From the NCBI RefSeq assembly GCF_021130785.1, contig NC_060208.1:168807501-168871500 (forward strand): a stretch of DNA of 64,000 nucleotides, written 5' to 3'. The DNA comes from Homalodisca vitripennis (lineage: Eukaryota; Arthropoda; Insecta; Hemiptera; Cicadellidae). The number at the start of each line of letters is the position of its first letter. Within the stretch, counting starts at the first letter, position 1. This document shows, piece by piece, positions 47,097 to 58,664 of this stretch. The translations under genes and the position numbers were made by a program. The notes beneath the pieces were generated by a model, which saw only the letters and a program-made list of their open reading frames with translations, was not told the origin of the DNA and searched no databases.

Positions 47097-48930
47097 TGTT
47101 ATAAAATTATATATGTCACGTTTACATAATATTATAAAATTATAATGTTATATAAACTTTAATAACATTTTCTTTCAACATTATATAACGTTAAACTAAT
47201 ATTAAGTACAATTCTGTCTTAAATTAAAGAAATAGAAACTTGTTTTTGCATTCAATAATTACTTCGTGAGACTTAATATAACACTTTTCTTACTTAAGAC
47301 CGATAAAATAAATTAAAATAATTTTTTTTTTATATTTCAATATGATTTTTTTATAATTTATATCAAATATAATAACAATTTAATTTATTAAACGATAAAC
47401 TTTTATTTTAAACTCAGTAAATTGGGCCTATACTTTAATCATTGTAAAAAAATTTAAATGTAGTGGTTCCTATACTATGTGCAATATTTATTTATTCTGT
47501 AATTAACCAGAAAGCCTACATTTATACCAAATAAAATAAAAGAAACTTCTTTGTGTAAACAACCCTCACCACATTCTCTTAAAAGTTTGATACTGGTAAA
47601 CTTAGAGATTGTTTTTGTATCTGCCTTCCTAGACTTTGTCTTAAGGGACAGTTTTTAAGTAGATTACAAAGGTCTGTTCAAGCTCAATTCTAAAATTTAC
47701 ATTACCAATTTTCTCCGAAGTAATTTTATATCAGAGTATATTATTAAGATATTAGTAGTTTAATAGTTTTTATGATTTCTATCATTGATTTTGAAACATG
47801 TTATATTGATAATTCCTCATTCCTACCGTTCATAGAATATGTAAACTATGTTTTCACCAAAATTTAGATTCATGTTCAAATAAATGTTCGGATGGTGAGA
47901 ATATTTATGTTAATAATATGAATCAACTTATGTAACTAGTGCATATCTTAGTTTGAATGTAGTACGTAGTAATTAAGTTGCAAACTTAAGTAGGTACTTT
48001 ACTTTGTCGTTCTGCGATAGTAGCGATATAAACAAATAATTGTTTTAGTATCTTAAATAATATATGTACTAATTTCAAACAATACCATCAAAATTAGACC
48101 ATAAATATTCCTTGATAAGAAAAAATAATTCATTATAATCTTAAAATTACAAAAACTTAATAAAATGGGATACCACAACACAATGGGATTTTTTGGAACA
48201 GTTCTATAGTATCTACAAGGGATGAAGAAATATTATACTATTATATACAGAACTACAATACTTTTACAAAGACTGCAAAACAAATTGAAGGTTTACTATT
48301 AATTCAATTGTTTCATATAAGCTTAAAAAACCATATCGCATAGTAATTTACATCATAATTTAAAGCAAATTTTAAAGTATATTTGTCAGCTATTTGTTAA
48401 AATTATTATTTAAAAGAAGATTGAATGAATCTTAAAATTTTAGTCGAAACATCGAATATATCTCACATAATGTCGATTGACAAACGATCAATTTAGATTT
48501 ATAATATAGACCCTATTGGGATATGTCTATCACCTCATCAGTTCATTTGCTGTTACTTGCAGCTTTCATAACTTTGTGGATAATATAAACCATTGCAGCA
48601 AAAATTGTTACAAAACACTGAGTTATACGACTTCAATATTAGGTAAAGAAATAAAATGAACCCAAACAACAATTTTAACATTTGTTAAACTTGTTCAATT
48701 ATAACATTGTGATTGCAATAATGTTACTTTGTTGTAGTGTGACATAGTAAACGTACAATACATAGTAAATGTAAAAGGTCAATCCCTTTTACCGCAGTTG
48801 TTCTTCATAAAAGTGTTTTCTAGCGAATTTATGAAGCTCATTAATAACAATACTTTTATTTTACAATAACTCATATCAGTAATGTCTTAAAAGCTTGACT
48901 GTTCAAAATTAACGTTGTAAATAGAAATTT
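47097..48930. other. AT-rich DNA, nothing recognised
   Basis: No ORF above about 50 codons with protein-like composition; no RNA gene or transposon end was seen. Confidence 0.55.
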
Positions 48931-48934
48931 GTTA

Positions 48935-49040
48935 GAAAGCACAATAATCTCATTTATTGGGTTGCTATTAGTTTCATCTTTGAACTTTACTCGCACATGT
49001 TTTGCCCTAAGACAACTAACTGTTTTTTCGAAAGAAAACA
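48935..49040 (+). repeat. Segment repeated at 61.54 kb
   Basis: GGTTGCTATTAGTTTCATCT near 48,961 aligns with GGTTGCTATTAGTTTAATTC near 61,556, including an upstream CAATAAT..ATTTAT and a downstream GAACTTT(A/C)C..GCACAT. It is a diverged direct repeat of about 90 bases, class unknown. Confidence 0.5.
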
Positions 49041-49074
49041 CACACAGGGAAATATTTTAATTATTAATCAAACT

Positions 49075-49720
49075 AAAAAAAATCTGTCAAGGAAGGAGTA
49101 GCCTACTCGTTACTTCCTAGAGCAAAGAGCTCATGCTCACATAAAGATGAGTTAAAAGAGGAATTTAAGAAAGTTGAATCGGATCTTAGAAGCAATGGAT
49201 ACACTCAATTAGTTACAAATAAGTGCAAACGAACCAGAAGAATCATTCTTGAGTCAGAAAAATACAATAGTGATAATTTTCCTTTATGGCAATCCTTTAT
49301 GTGCTGGTATTATCGGAAAAAAAAACAACATTAGAACCGCGTTTAAAACACACAATAATCTTAGAGTAAGTCTCGTAAAAACAAAATGAAAAATTTGCAC
49401 ACATGATTCCAAAAACTGTGTTTATAATATAAAATTTAATTGCAATAGGGAATACAGTGGCGAGACAAAAAGACCATTAAATATAAGGGTAAAAGAAAAC
49501 AAAGAAAAACCAGAAATAGTTTCATAGAACATGAAAATATGCACACCACTTTCGGTCAGAAATTTGAATAAGCTTGAAGAGATAAACCTAAAAGAATCCA
49601 GAATCTTAATTTAATTATACCCAATGTTTGGAACAGCCAATGAAGTTTTAAGTAGTTTTGAGTTGAAACATAAATACGACCATCCTAAGCTCTGGTATGA
49701 CAAAGTAAGCATTGTAACGA
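49075..49720 (+). pseudogene. Penelope-like element fragment (end of RT to GIY-YIG)
   Basis: Pieces of one polyprotein are readable on the plus strand. First comes GVAYSLLPRAKSSCSHKDEL with KKVESDLRSNGYTQLVTN (49,095-49,220), the stretch that follows the reverse transcriptase in Penelope-like elements. Then GKKNNIRTAFKTHNNLRVSL (about 49,315-49,375) leads into CVYNIKFNCNREYSGETKRP and LNIRVKENK (about 49,420-49,500), the GIY-YIG endonuclease region with its Cys and GET-R-PL motifs. Stops and frame changes separate the pieces. The RT core is absent, so this is a short 3' fragment. Confidence 0.7.
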
Positions 49721-50959
49721 CTTAAGTTGTGCATTATGACTGGGATTCAGTTTGGAGGTTTATAGATAATGTTAAAGGAATTACAAGCTGGACTTCTATA
49801 CATTTCGGTTAAATGATCATGATCTCTTATCTTCACATTAGTAATTGTAAAACCTTCTTTAGAAATATAACATGTAACAGCTGAATTATGATTTTGAATT
49901 TAAAACTTATCCAGACTCTTCCTTCGAATAATATAACTATAAAATACTTGCACCCACCCTATTTTATTTACCATATAATTTATAGATAAATTTTACAGCT
50001 GCTTGGTTTTACTGAAGGACCATAGTATTTAAATGTAATTGGCTGAAGAACCTCCGTCAACATTGTCTTCATCTCCTATTTTAATAACGATGCTTCAAAG
50101 TCAGGATAAACAACTATAGGAATGCGATTACCGATGATGGATACTAGTAAATTGTAATATACATTGTTTTATAGATGGTAGTACTACCTTTACGTGTTAT
50201 TTCTGATTGCATAAACTTAGTGCTCATTCATTAATTTTGATCCTATCCTTTGTTAAATTCCTTTCGTAAAAAACATAAACAACGTTTACATTATGTTATA
50301 CCACAACTACTTTCAGATAACTGGCCCAACGATAAGCTTGTTAAAACCCTTGATATATACATAATGTGAGACATCACTGTCTTATAATGATGAAAGATTT
50401 TTATGATCTCTAAGTTTCGCAACGACTGATTTTAAATGGGTATACATTTTTTCCATCATCAATACCAAACTCGTTTTACAGATTCTCGGGGGGTTATTCT
50501 TTTCAAACTGTTAGACACCACCTATTTCGACAGGATAACATTATTTCCTTGAAGGTTGTATTGATTTGCTAATTGAGGATATTTTCTAGAAGGTATGTTA
50601 GTGGAATTTGTTGGAAACTGCTTGATACAACCTGCTTGATAATTGTAATTGGTCCATTGAGATGAATTTCTCGATTCACATCATTATGTAAAATCTCTCT
50701 GAGAGTAATTACATTCATTCATCTTGATATCTCTCTCCACAATCAAGGAAAACATATTATTCCATATTATAGGAACACAATTACAAATTTTTAAACACGG
50801 AACGTATAAATATTTTATGTTTTCGTTCTATAAGATGGAGGGGGTTGGTTGGGGTTAATGGGGCAGAATATAGCGGAAAATTATGATTTTAAAGTTTGAT
50901 GATTGTTTTTTGAGTAAGGGTGAAGGCATTATTGATCGTTGTTAATAGGGAATGATATT
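49721..50959. other. AT-rich DNA, nothing recognised
   Basis: A G-rich patch (GGAGGGGGTTGGTTGGGGTT near 50,837) is the only compositional oddity. No gene was identified, though the minus-strand coding remnant beginning at 50,960 may extend into it. Confidence 0.45.
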
Positions 50960-51600
50960 TTTAAACTTTTTTATATAAATATGTTTTGTTTCTTTCATCC
51001 TAGTTTCTCACTCGATCCATTAAAATTTATTTTCATCGATGCGAGATTTCAGGTTTCCTTCAGGAGTAAACATGTTTTTTTCAAAATGTTTAATTTTAGT
51101 GTCTCTTCGCCAAGAGTGAATGAGTTCCAATTGTATACCCTAGAAGTTTGTATGATCTGTTCAGATCTAACTTTAAAATGTTTTTAATGGGATAAAGATC
51201 TTATTGATATTTTAATTTCTTCAAAACACAGTCAATCTTTTTCTCCTAATTATTGGAGGTGCATTTTCTTCTTATCTGATTTCGTAATATTTTTTTCAAT
51301 GATGGATACAACATTAATTTTTATACGGAATATTGCATGACTCACTTCCGAGGCCCTTTCCACAAAAGGAACGAGCAAGGAATCCTCGTTATATAGTTTT
51401 GAGTTTATTTGCTAATATAGCCAAGAAGAAATATCAATTCCGTTTTCCTCTTGAGGAATCGATTTCTTACACTCTTCGTTCAAACTATTGCGGTAGATAT
51501 CTTTTCTGTTTTATAGCACTGTTTTCAGCACTTTTTTGAAAATAGTGTGTAACATTGGCATTTTTATTTTCTGAGAGCTGGAGATCTAAAGCGATGTCCT
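50960..51600 (-). pseudogene. Unidentified minus-strand coding remnant
   Basis: A single minus-strand frame stays readable for about 210 codons with only six or seven stops, and its composition is protein-like. Examples are NEECKKSIPQEENGIDISSW, NEDSLLVPFVERASEVSHAI, FRIKINVVSIIEKNITKSDK and RVYNWNSFTLGEE. Several stops look like single substitutions from sense codons (CAA or CAG to TAA or TAG). The frame is lost near 50,998. Lys- and Glu-rich composition with VSIIEKNI-type helices suggests a transposon or virus-like accessory protein, but I recognise no family. Plus-strand frames of 68 and 82 codons over the same bases are probably shadows. Confidence 0.45.
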
Positions 51601-52118
51601 TTTTTATCGGCTTTGTGCATTTTAGAACGCAGGGATCCATAATATAAATTTATAAAATTATTTAAGAAAGAAAGATAATGATAAAACAGAAATAAAATAT
51701 CAGCTTATCATTTACGATAGTTGCTAAATTAAAATTCATGTTACTACAAAATAAATTAGAAATGTAAGCTAACGTTGGTAAAATTCAATATCTCTTTGAG
51801 CTTATTAAATACCGATAAACAGTTTATCACATCACTACGATACAAACACTTCAAGATCTAAGACCGAAGTGATGGGTTTCTAGATGTGTGCTAGGAGCAG
51901 ACAGTGTAGAGAGGGAGAGAAAAGGGAGGTTCCAAGGTAAATGCAGGTATTGCAAACTAAACATTTCTGTACAATAGTGTAAACTCTTTAGTTTAATCAC
52001 TCACAAACATCAGTGTTTAACAGTTTATTAATGTATACTTATTCCTTGATAGAAGTAAAGATTCGTTTATAAATACTGTAACTATTACACAAAACAATAA
52101 TTGACTAGATAAAATTTG
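51601..52118. other. AT-rich DNA, nothing recognised
   Basis: No structure was recognised apart from a purine-rich patch (GAGAGGGAGAGAAAAGGGAG near 51,909). Confidence 0.5.
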
Positions 52119-52200
52119 TAATGAAAGTTATCTCCGCATGATGTGTAAATTTATTATCCGAATGATTATATTATCAATATAAACCTACACACAGGCACGC
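52119..52200. repeat. Duplicated segment, copy 1
   Basis: TAATGAAAGTTATCTCCGCA through CTACACACAGGCACGC is repeated almost exactly at 52,716-52,794, about 597 bases downstream. Confidence 0.9.
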
Positions 52201-52282
52201 GCGCGCGCGCGCGCGCACACACACACACACACACAACACACACACACACACACACACACACACGACACACACACACACACAG

Positions 52283-52341
<59 letters not shown>
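52199..52341. repeat. Compound (CG)n(CA)n(TA)n microsatellite
   Basis: (GC)n at 52199-52216, interrupted (CA)n to about 52,310, then (TA)n to about 52,341. Confidence 0.95.
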
Positions 52342-52344
<3 letters not shown>

Positions 52345-52490
52345 TGTGTAAATGGCAATAGCCTTATTTAATTTCAATAAACATTGAATCGCAAAAAGTA
52401 CTTGCTCCGCCGGGAGTCGAACCCGGATCTCCCACTTGCCGAGTGAATGTGCTACTATTAGCCACCACAGAGCGCTTACTTTTTCCGATT
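52342..52490 (-). repeat. tRNA-derived SINE, full-length-like
   Basis: On the minus strand 52473-52404 reads as a tRNA-like head. The acceptor halves GCTCTGT and GCGGAGC pair, the T arm is CCGGG-TTCGACT-CCCGG with a perfect B box GGTTCGACTCC, an A-box-like TGGCTAATAGTAG is present, and the 5-bp stem TTCAC/GTGGG closes loop TCGGCAA. Position 33 is C instead of T, and a body continues past the acceptor (AAGTACTTTTTGCGATTCAA to AAATTAAATAAGGCTATTGC). A second copy shares this body, so it is a SINE, not a working tRNA gene. Confidence 0.8.
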
Positions 52491-52600
52491 TAAATTATTT
52501 TGTATTTGGCCGTATCTGTCACATATGCGTTTAAATAAGCAAACTAAGATATAATTGGAAGACCATATAACCTGTCAAACGACTTTTATTTACAATAAAT

Positions 52601-52698
52601 TGTTATAAATGGCAATAGCCTTATTTAATTTCAGTAAACATTGAATCGCAAAAAGTACTTGCTCCGTCGGGAGTCGAACCCGGATCTCTCACTTGCCA
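52601..52698 (-). repeat. tRNA-derived SINE, 5'-truncated copy
   Basis: Same body (GGCAATAGCCTTATTTAATT onward) and T arm (GGGAGTCGAACCCGGATCTC) as the copy at 52.34-52.49 kb. It stops after CACTTGCC at 52,698, where (TA)n begins, so the A-box half is missing. Confidence 0.85.
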
Positions 52699-52715
52699 TA
52701 TATATATATTTATAT

Positions 52716-52794
52716 AATGAAAGTTATCTCCGCATGATGTGTAAATTATTATCCGAATGATTATATTATAATATAAACCTACACACAGGCACGC
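52716..52794. repeat. Duplicated segment, copy 2
   Basis: Near-exact copy of 52,119-52,200, again followed by a microsatellite. Confidence 0.9.
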
Positions 52795-52803
52795 ATATAT
52801 CAC

Positions 52804-52810
<7 letters not shown>

Positions 52811-52856
<46 letters not shown>
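52811..52856. repeat. (TA)n microsatellite
   Basis: Pure TA run following the second copy of the duplicated segment. Confidence 0.95.
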
Positions 52857-52861
<5 letters not shown>

Positions 52862-54044
52862 GGTGGTTCTTCATTATCTACTAGTTTAATTTAGGTGATA
52901 TGCAAGAGACTAAACGTGTTTTTTTAGATATATAAGTACATTTCCTACTGTTCAGAGTATATTTCTTTACTTGTATATTAAGTTTTATTTGTCTTAAATT
53001 ACATTAAACAAGCTAGGTAATAATAGGCCGCTGGTGCAGAGTGTCTTGAGGCTGAAGCTAACACCTCTTGATAATGTTACACAGCGTTAATTACACCAGC
53101 GGCTCATTTTATCAAAAGAGCTCAAGTAAATATTTATAAGATCAGTAGATTAAACTCTTTTCTTAGTAAAAAACATTTTAGATATTTTTTCCATAACACG
53201 AGCAATTTTAAGCGTTTCCAGAGTTGAGTACACTACAAATGTGAAAGAAAATTATGTTATTTACCTTATAATACGATTAAAACTAGTTGTGAATTTAAAG
53301 CAATTTATTCTATCCTGTTTAGTATTAACATTGCTAACAACATTTAATGATGAAAATTAGCAATTATTGGATGTAATTTGTCCTTGTGGAACGGATTATT
53401 ACCGTGACAGATGGAAAACAACTAAGGGACGAGCATTTTACATAACTCAATAAGCCATTCCTTACAAGTCACTTACAATTTAAGGAGCATAGCGAGCCTC
53501 TGATCATTTCACATGGAATCGCAAGAAAAGCACGCGACACCACGTGCTGTATTTTTTAGATTAGAAATCATCTAGAAGCGAGTGTGTTTTGTACTCATGA
53601 GGGACTAAGGAGGTTTATAAAAAGGTGTTATTCCTTGTTTTAATATATGATATACAATGTTAACGCAAACAGATATCAGCAAGCAATGACTACACTTTAC
53701 TGCATGAGGTTTTCATTAATTTATACTTTACAATAATGTAAACCGTCGGTAGAAACGAACACAACGAACCGCTTAGTCCGCAAATCTGGCAGATGACTTT
53801 TTTTCAGAGATATAAATTTTACCTATATTTTATAGATACTTATTATATAAATTTCTGAATGTTATGTAAGATTTACTATGTACGATGGTGTTGAAAGTTT
53901 ACATAAACTCATAGATTAAAAAAAAATCACGGTAAAAGGTACAAGCGTGCTAAATTTCAAGTTTCTAGGACTTCTAGAAGTGGGTTAGAATTTGTATACA
54001 TATATCAGTAAGTCAGTCAGTTTCACACACGGCCGTTTATTATA
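52857..54044. other. AT-rich DNA with one small hairpin
   Basis: GCCGCTGGTG (53028-53037) pairs with CACCAGCGGC (53094-53103) around about 56 bases, GC-rich against an AT-rich background. Otherwise no gene was recognised. A stretch at 53,370-53,550 has slightly protein-like frames with many stops and no recognisable motif. Confidence 0.45.
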
Positions 54045-54250
54045 TATGACAGTTGCTACTTTTCAAAATATCTATATATTTCTCCCGTTTGATAAGACGT
54101 AAGGAAGTGAATGTATAGAACTTATGACACGGTTTTTTATTTGGTATTGTTTCACATAATATTTTACCAAATATGTTTAGGTATTGTGTTTTGGTATAAT
54201 ACTACATGTATTTTCTAAAGGTAAATGTGGAGGCAAAATCTCATTTTCAG

Positions 54251-54321
54251 TCCAACTCTCCAGCAAGTCACACTGACAAATCTCCCGGGGCGAGGACACC
54301 GGTAATGTTCTCTGAGACCAG
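54251..54321 (+). other. Candidate 71-bp spliced exon, identical in both arms (right copy)
   Basis: CATTTTCAG precedes the block, and GAGACCAG/GTTTGT ends it. Sequence is identical to the left copy at 26288-26358, including both dinucleotide signals. If read through the donor, the frame continues FYEAIQALASLIQAFFC to a stop, versus FYEAIEALASLVLVLFLVL in the left copy. The reading-through tail is only partly conserved, which fits a true donor at GTTTGT better than a terminal exon. The gene is not recognised. Confidence 0.45.
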
Positions 54322-55230
54322 GTTTGTAGCTTTTTATGAGGCTATTCAAGCACTTGCGTCTCTTATTCAAGCCTTTTTTTGTTGACTTATTGGTCCTATA
54401 AACAAATACAATTTAATCCGCTTTATATAAATGGATACAATATTTATATTAAATCCTTATATAATCATTACAAACATGTATATTAGAATAAATGTTAAAA
54501 TGTGCAATTAACTGAGCTTGAAAGAATTTTTATTCATATAATCCCTTTAATGAAAAGGTAAATTTTGTATACCATCCACTTGTAAGGAATTTGTTGTAAT
54601 TAAAATTCTATACAAAATATAGAGTTTACAATATAATAAAAACTATTTAGCATGATATGTAAAGGGTAAAAATCAAACTATTTACTAATGAGTTTTTAGT
54701 TTTTTCAAAAATAATACATTTCTTGAGAATCTAGTTTGTCTTTTCTTTGGATTGAAGCCGTTCGTTTTCTTTGGTTACAGATATTTAAAGAAAAGGTTTT
54801 TACCTTTTATAGTTTTATAACATTTTCTCACTTGTATAATACTACATAACACACTTATATAACAAATCTCCTTTTTTTAGTATATCATTGGTATCAATTG
54901 ATAAAAGAATAAATTTAGAATAAGCCATCATTGGTAAAAAAAGTATTAAAAGATTTAGATACAGAATCTTAGCTCAAAAATAATTTACATGATGAAGGGA
55001 ATAAGACATTTAGCATATTATTCTTTTTTATTTTCTACGATTATTCGTGACTTAAACGAAGAGATCTTCGAAGCCTAATTTAAATACACTCTACCCCCTA
55101 CAACAACACATGCGTTACTGTAAACTCAGTGGAGCAACGATGTCTAAAATCACAACACTACACCCTTATATTTTTACATCCTCAAAAAAATATTACCTTA
55201 CAGGAGAAATCTTTATATTACATATTATAC

Positions 55231-55240
55231 ATATATATAT

Positions 55241-55271
<31 letters not shown>

Positions 55272-55301
55272 CATACACATATATATGTATATATATATGT
55301 T

Positions 55302-55357
<56 letters not shown>
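55231..55357. repeat. Long interrupted (TA)n microsatellite
   Basis: TA runs with a few GTATATG and CATACACAT interruptions. It mirrors the (TA)n(TG)n tract at 25.3 kb in the left arm. The 79- and 84-codon frames over it encode only Tyr-Ile repeats. Confidence 0.95.
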
Positions 55358-55361
<4 letters not shown>

Positions 55362-57338
55362 TAATTAAGTATAAACGAATAATAATTCTTAATACTTTAC
55401 ACGAGTATAAATACACATTACAGAAAAAATTAAGTTAGTATAATTTCATGATAGTAAATAAAAAACAAAACAGAATACCGCCTTCGTCAAATACAGTAGC
55501 CAAAAAATCGGTCTATATCAAGCTTGAAAACTTTGTTTCAAACAAAGAATCCTACTTTTATTTCCACTAGGATTTAATATTTATGTGTATTCTACTATTT
55601 ATACTAAGTAATTCTTACAAGATAATAGTTGACCTCGCTGTTGTAAGGTCACAATATTCTTGTTTGCTCAGTTAATCTGTTTCGATACCACAAAAATCAA
55701 TAACAATTTGTCGACAGTAGGTATCTCTTAAGTTGACACACTTTCGTAGTGCGCTGATGTAATTCTTTCTCTATCGATGAACAGATGTCACACATAAATG
55801 TTCGACCAAACTTGGGAATACTTATAAACAATTATTTGTTTATTTTTTAATTCAATATACAATTTTTATCTGTACATAACTAAAATATTCTAAATCGTTC
55901 GAAATAATTTTGATTTATTTCAAAAGTATTTTGTTTGAATCTAGTTCCTACTTTTGAGTAATACATTTCGTTATATACAGGTTTTTATTAATTTATTTTA
56001 CATATTTATTGCTAATTGATAAAGTAAACTTTATATCGACAAAAATAAATATAAAATGTAGCTGTTATTTACGACTTTATATAATTGATTACTAATATAT
56101 GTATAAAGCTATAACTATAATTACGTAATGAGATTTTTGTATAACATTACGTTACGTAAATAATTAATATGTAAGGTTTTGTGGTTAGGCTAAACATATC
56201 CATACAAGGGTGAGAGCCATTGATGCAATTAACTTGTAATATTATCAAGAGATATTAGCTTCTGCTACAAGATACTCTTTTCATAAAGATTCTATTATAT
56301 TCCTTCATACTGACACATTATATGTTTCATTGAATTTAATTCTTGTATAGCTAAATAATTAAAGATGAGTTTATTTCCTGAAAGATACTATTTTCTGCAT
56401 TTTCATAGTTAATAAAGAAGACCTTTTCATTTAAAGGTTGTTTTCAATGCATAGAATATTCCTACTATAGAATATTTATTACAATGTATGCATTTAATTG
56501 CAGTCTACTTCATTAAATTCTTCCAGATATATGTCACCTCCTTACATTATATTATTTACTCAAAGGCTGTACATTATACTGGAAAATAATTTAGTAAGAA
56601 CTAAATTTTGGAGATTTTAGCTTTTAGATAAGAATGGTAAAAATAACTGACACGTGGACGGAAACATGATCAAAATAGTGCACTAAAATTTACAAATGTT
56701 TGGCCTTTTTAAAATATTAGATGAGTTTTGGTGACTAATGTGACTTAGAGAACATATACTATCTTATATGAGTAGAACTAAACGAAAATGAAAATTTATT
56801 CGATTGTTTGAAATGAAAGGTGTCAGATCGAGTAATCATTTTATTAGAATGTATTATTGAAAACAGTTTTAGAACCTTTCTTTTAATTCATAAAGGCATC
56901 AAATTAAGGTCTGAAGCTTTTATTTATTAAGGTTATGTGCTGTTACTTGTCCCTAGTTTAAAACAAAGATTTACATAATCTGAATATTTTGAAATCACTT
57001 CTTGAAATCAATTTCTCACAGGAAGAGAATCCCAAAAATGGTTCTTGAATCGTAATTTGTAGTCAAAGCGGATATATTTAGCTATGTTTGAATTAAATAA
57101 GGAAACCTATATTTAAACTTGATCTGTAAAGTTGTTAACTTACATGTAACTCAGTTAGTACTAGTGTTTTACTGTAAGGTCTTGGGACTAATTTGAGGTG
57201 TATATATTCAGTTGACACGTTCTAGTTCTGGCGAATTTCTACAAAATCATCACCTATGGCTATAATTGAAGTGGTACTCGTTAGGTAAAATATCTAATAA
57301 TCAAATCTCTAGATTTAATTATTTGAAAATGTTATTAT

Positions 57339-57671
57339 TTGAGTGTTTTATATTTAAACTGTGGATTTGAAAACACAGGAAATTTAACGTCACACCCTGA
57401 GTCTAACATCAACAATGGTATTGATCGGTATTTTTTGTATATACGCTACTTCCCTTGTGCGCTTGAAAAATGTATAAGTGTTGTAAAATTACAATCGATT
57501 CCAGATATTCAGAAATATAACATCAATAGGAGATCGTTACTTGAAAAAGTTTGTTATATAAGTCTTGGTAACTGCGGGAAGTGCAACATTGTATATATTA
57601 CTTGCTTTACGGACCAAATTTACCGATGGAGTAATCGGTTTTTATTAGTGTTACTAATCTATTACTGTTAA
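57339..57671 (+). other. Unrecognised 110-codon frame, right-arm partner of the 23.1-kb frame
   Basis: Reads YNINRRSLLEKVCYISLGNC and then CNIVYITCF. It matches the left-arm frame up to VCYIS.G..GKC.IVY, after which the frames differ because of a one-base length difference. It starts at a non-ATG codon. One or both copies are non-coding now. No family is recognised. Confidence 0.25.
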
Positions 57672-58289
57672 TATGATAAATAGTATGAAAACAGGTATTG
57701 CACGATACGATATCTATTTACAGGACTATGCTGAATTAAACACGAGTGTTTTACCACCGTATCCAAAACGACGGTTTTTGGGTAAATCAGATTTGATGAG
57801 CCGAGGATAGCAATGGCTCCACTCCAATATTTGTGAGAGAAAAATCAGCATAAAACCTAATAAGAAATTATTGGACTTGTCATATAACGTTCATAGTCTA
57901 AAACTCTAAATAGAATTATCATTACATGAGTATGAGCTTTGTGACCAACTATTCCAAACAATGTGTTTAAGGTTACGAGGTTACGTAGTAGGTGGTTCAA
58001 TAGCACTGCTTATAATTGAGTATATTCTAATTTTTCCCATGTATAATATACCTACATTGCATTCATAATTTTTCTTTAGTATTTAAAGCTTATGTTTTGA
58101 ATTGTATTTCAATCATTTAACATTAACAAGCTATCTTTTGAACAATTATTGATTTTAATGCTAATTGCGTCTGAAATATCATGCATGTATCTACCAAATA
58201 ATCATCGAAGTGAACATTACTGTCTAGCTTAAAGGCTTCATATGAGTTTAATATATTGCGTGACTAAGGTATTGTTCCAATTAACGACA

Positions 58290-58385
58290 ATGCCCTTCAA
58301 CACCTACGGTCCCCACAGCAGAGTACTATTGTGCCACCGATGTATTGTTCTTTGTACAATAATGTAATCGTGCACTATTGATAAG
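58290..58385. repeat. Dispersed module, copy C right
   Basis: GGTCCCCACAGCAGAGTACT then GATGTATTGTTCTTTGTACA. It is the inverted partner of the copy at 22.44 kb, with about 60 identical bases. Confidence 0.5.
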
Positions 58386-58664
58386 CTACTCCAGTGTATG
58401 TATTACAATATGCTTTGTTTGTTCCTTGCTATTGATTATCCATTCATTTGTAAACAAATTATATGAGACCCTAAGTACTAATCGTATAGTATAAAACAGT
58501 AAATAAAGTGTTGAACATGTTCATTGCTTTATTGCTAACGTTTACAAATATAATATTGTTGTTATATATTACTATTAGTGTACTTGGAACTTTTTATCCA
58601 GGTGAAATGAAAGCTGAAACTTCTAAAGTATTCTAGTTAACTGTAATGTCCTGAACAATTTTTT

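Noticed and set aside
52404..52473. A functional tRNA gene on the minus strand
   Set aside because: The cloverleaf is plausible, but position 33 is C, the 3' side continues into a repeated SINE body, and a truncated copy sits 270 bases away.
52174..52860. Open frames of 67 and 79 codons over the microsatellite cluster
   Set aside because: They encode only Cys-Val, Tyr-Ile and Arg-Ala repeats read from (CA)n, (TA)n and (GC)n; no real protein.
55110..55368. Frames of 79-84 codons near 55.2 kb
   Set aside because: Mostly Tyr-Ile repeats from a (TA)n tract.
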